NCBI GenBank assembly: GCA_021151625.1
Contig: JAGKWY010000034.1
Coordinates: forward strand, 1-33,053
Length of the DNA: 33,053 bases
Source of the DNA: Gammaproteobacteria bacterium
GTDB lineage: Bacteria; Pseudomonadota; Gammaproteobacteria; Pseudomonadales; Cellvibrionaceae
Direction of reading: 5' to 3'
Shown here: positions 33,038 to 33,053 of the stretch, in pieces
How positions within the stretch are numbered: position 1 is the first letter of the stretch
Layout: each line of letters begins with the position of its first letter
The notes under the pieces: model-generated
What the model was told of the DNA's origin: nothing
The model's database searches: none
What the model saw: the letters and a program-made list of their open reading frames with translations, nothing else
Position numbers and translations under genes: made by a program

Positions 33038-33053
33038 TCTGAGAAGTGGACAA

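Overview
The window looks like a pectic-arabinan utilisation locus from a Cellvibrio-like gammaproteobacterium. The best evidence is the minus-strand gene at 21452-22513. It matches Cellvibrio japonicus endo-arabinanase Arb43A closely as I remember that protein, and its three catalytic carboxylates fall at the published positions plus a constant offset of six. TonB-dependent receptors of the Xanthomonas/Caulobacter type, secreted multi-domain glycosidases, a PEP-CTERM protein and moderate GC fit the same assignment. No tRNA, rRNA, CRISPR array or insertion sequence was seen.

Layout. 1-321: 3' end of an unrelated small exported protein and its terminator. 560-3796: large GH43 arabinanase with two LamG-like domains. 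3901-6711: TonB receptor 1. 6832-7085: a short transcription unit with a possible 36-codon membrane peptide. 7142-8773 (-): sodium/sugar symporter. 9249-12029: TonB receptor 2. 12162-13628: GH43 with a ricin-type domain. 13637-13812: unusual repeat element and attenuator-like hairpin. 13823-16204: GH127/GH146 beta-L-arabinofuranosidase. 16193-16696 (-): toxin-antitoxin pair. 17016-19367: second LamG-bearing GH43. 19447-20037: PEP-CTERM protein. 20237-21319: exported protein of unknown function. 21452-22513 (-): Arb43A. 22654-23691: Abf43A-like lipoprotein. 23803-24870: aldose 1-epimerase. 24947-25786 (-): small membrane protein and a ParDE-type pair. 26009-27373: GH43 with a ricin-type domain. 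27469-29448: GH97 lipoprotein. 29590-31503: GH43 exo-arabinofuranosidase lipoprotein with ricin-type repeats. 31710-32207: unknown membrane/coiled-coil protein. 32261-32980 (-): DgoR-like GntR/FadR regulator.

How the genes work together (inference). Secreted and surface GH43 enzymes cut the alpha-1,5-arabinan backbone. The two TonB receptors import arabino-oligosaccharides across the outer membrane. Lipoprotein GH43 enzymes remove side chains and exo-residues, while GH127/146 and GH97 remove beta-L-arabinose caps. The symporter carries arabinose inward and GalM interconverts anomers. There are seven GH43 genes, and no araBAD-type catabolic genes in the window.

The most interesting signal is regulatory. 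An 11-bp FadR-type operator, consensus TTRTA-N-TACAA, recurs upstream of the symporter, TonB receptor 2, three GH43 genes, a short non-coding or mini-ORF unit, and the GntR gene itself. Weaker variants lie upstream of two more GH43 genes. This suggests a single local regulon controlled by the DgoR-like regulator at the right edge. Other unexplained structures are a 121-bp element with inverted ends enclosing six tandem 14-bp repeats, a 90-bp palindrome, orphan terminators overlapping mini-ORFs, and a 15-bp tandem repeat between Abf43A and GalM.
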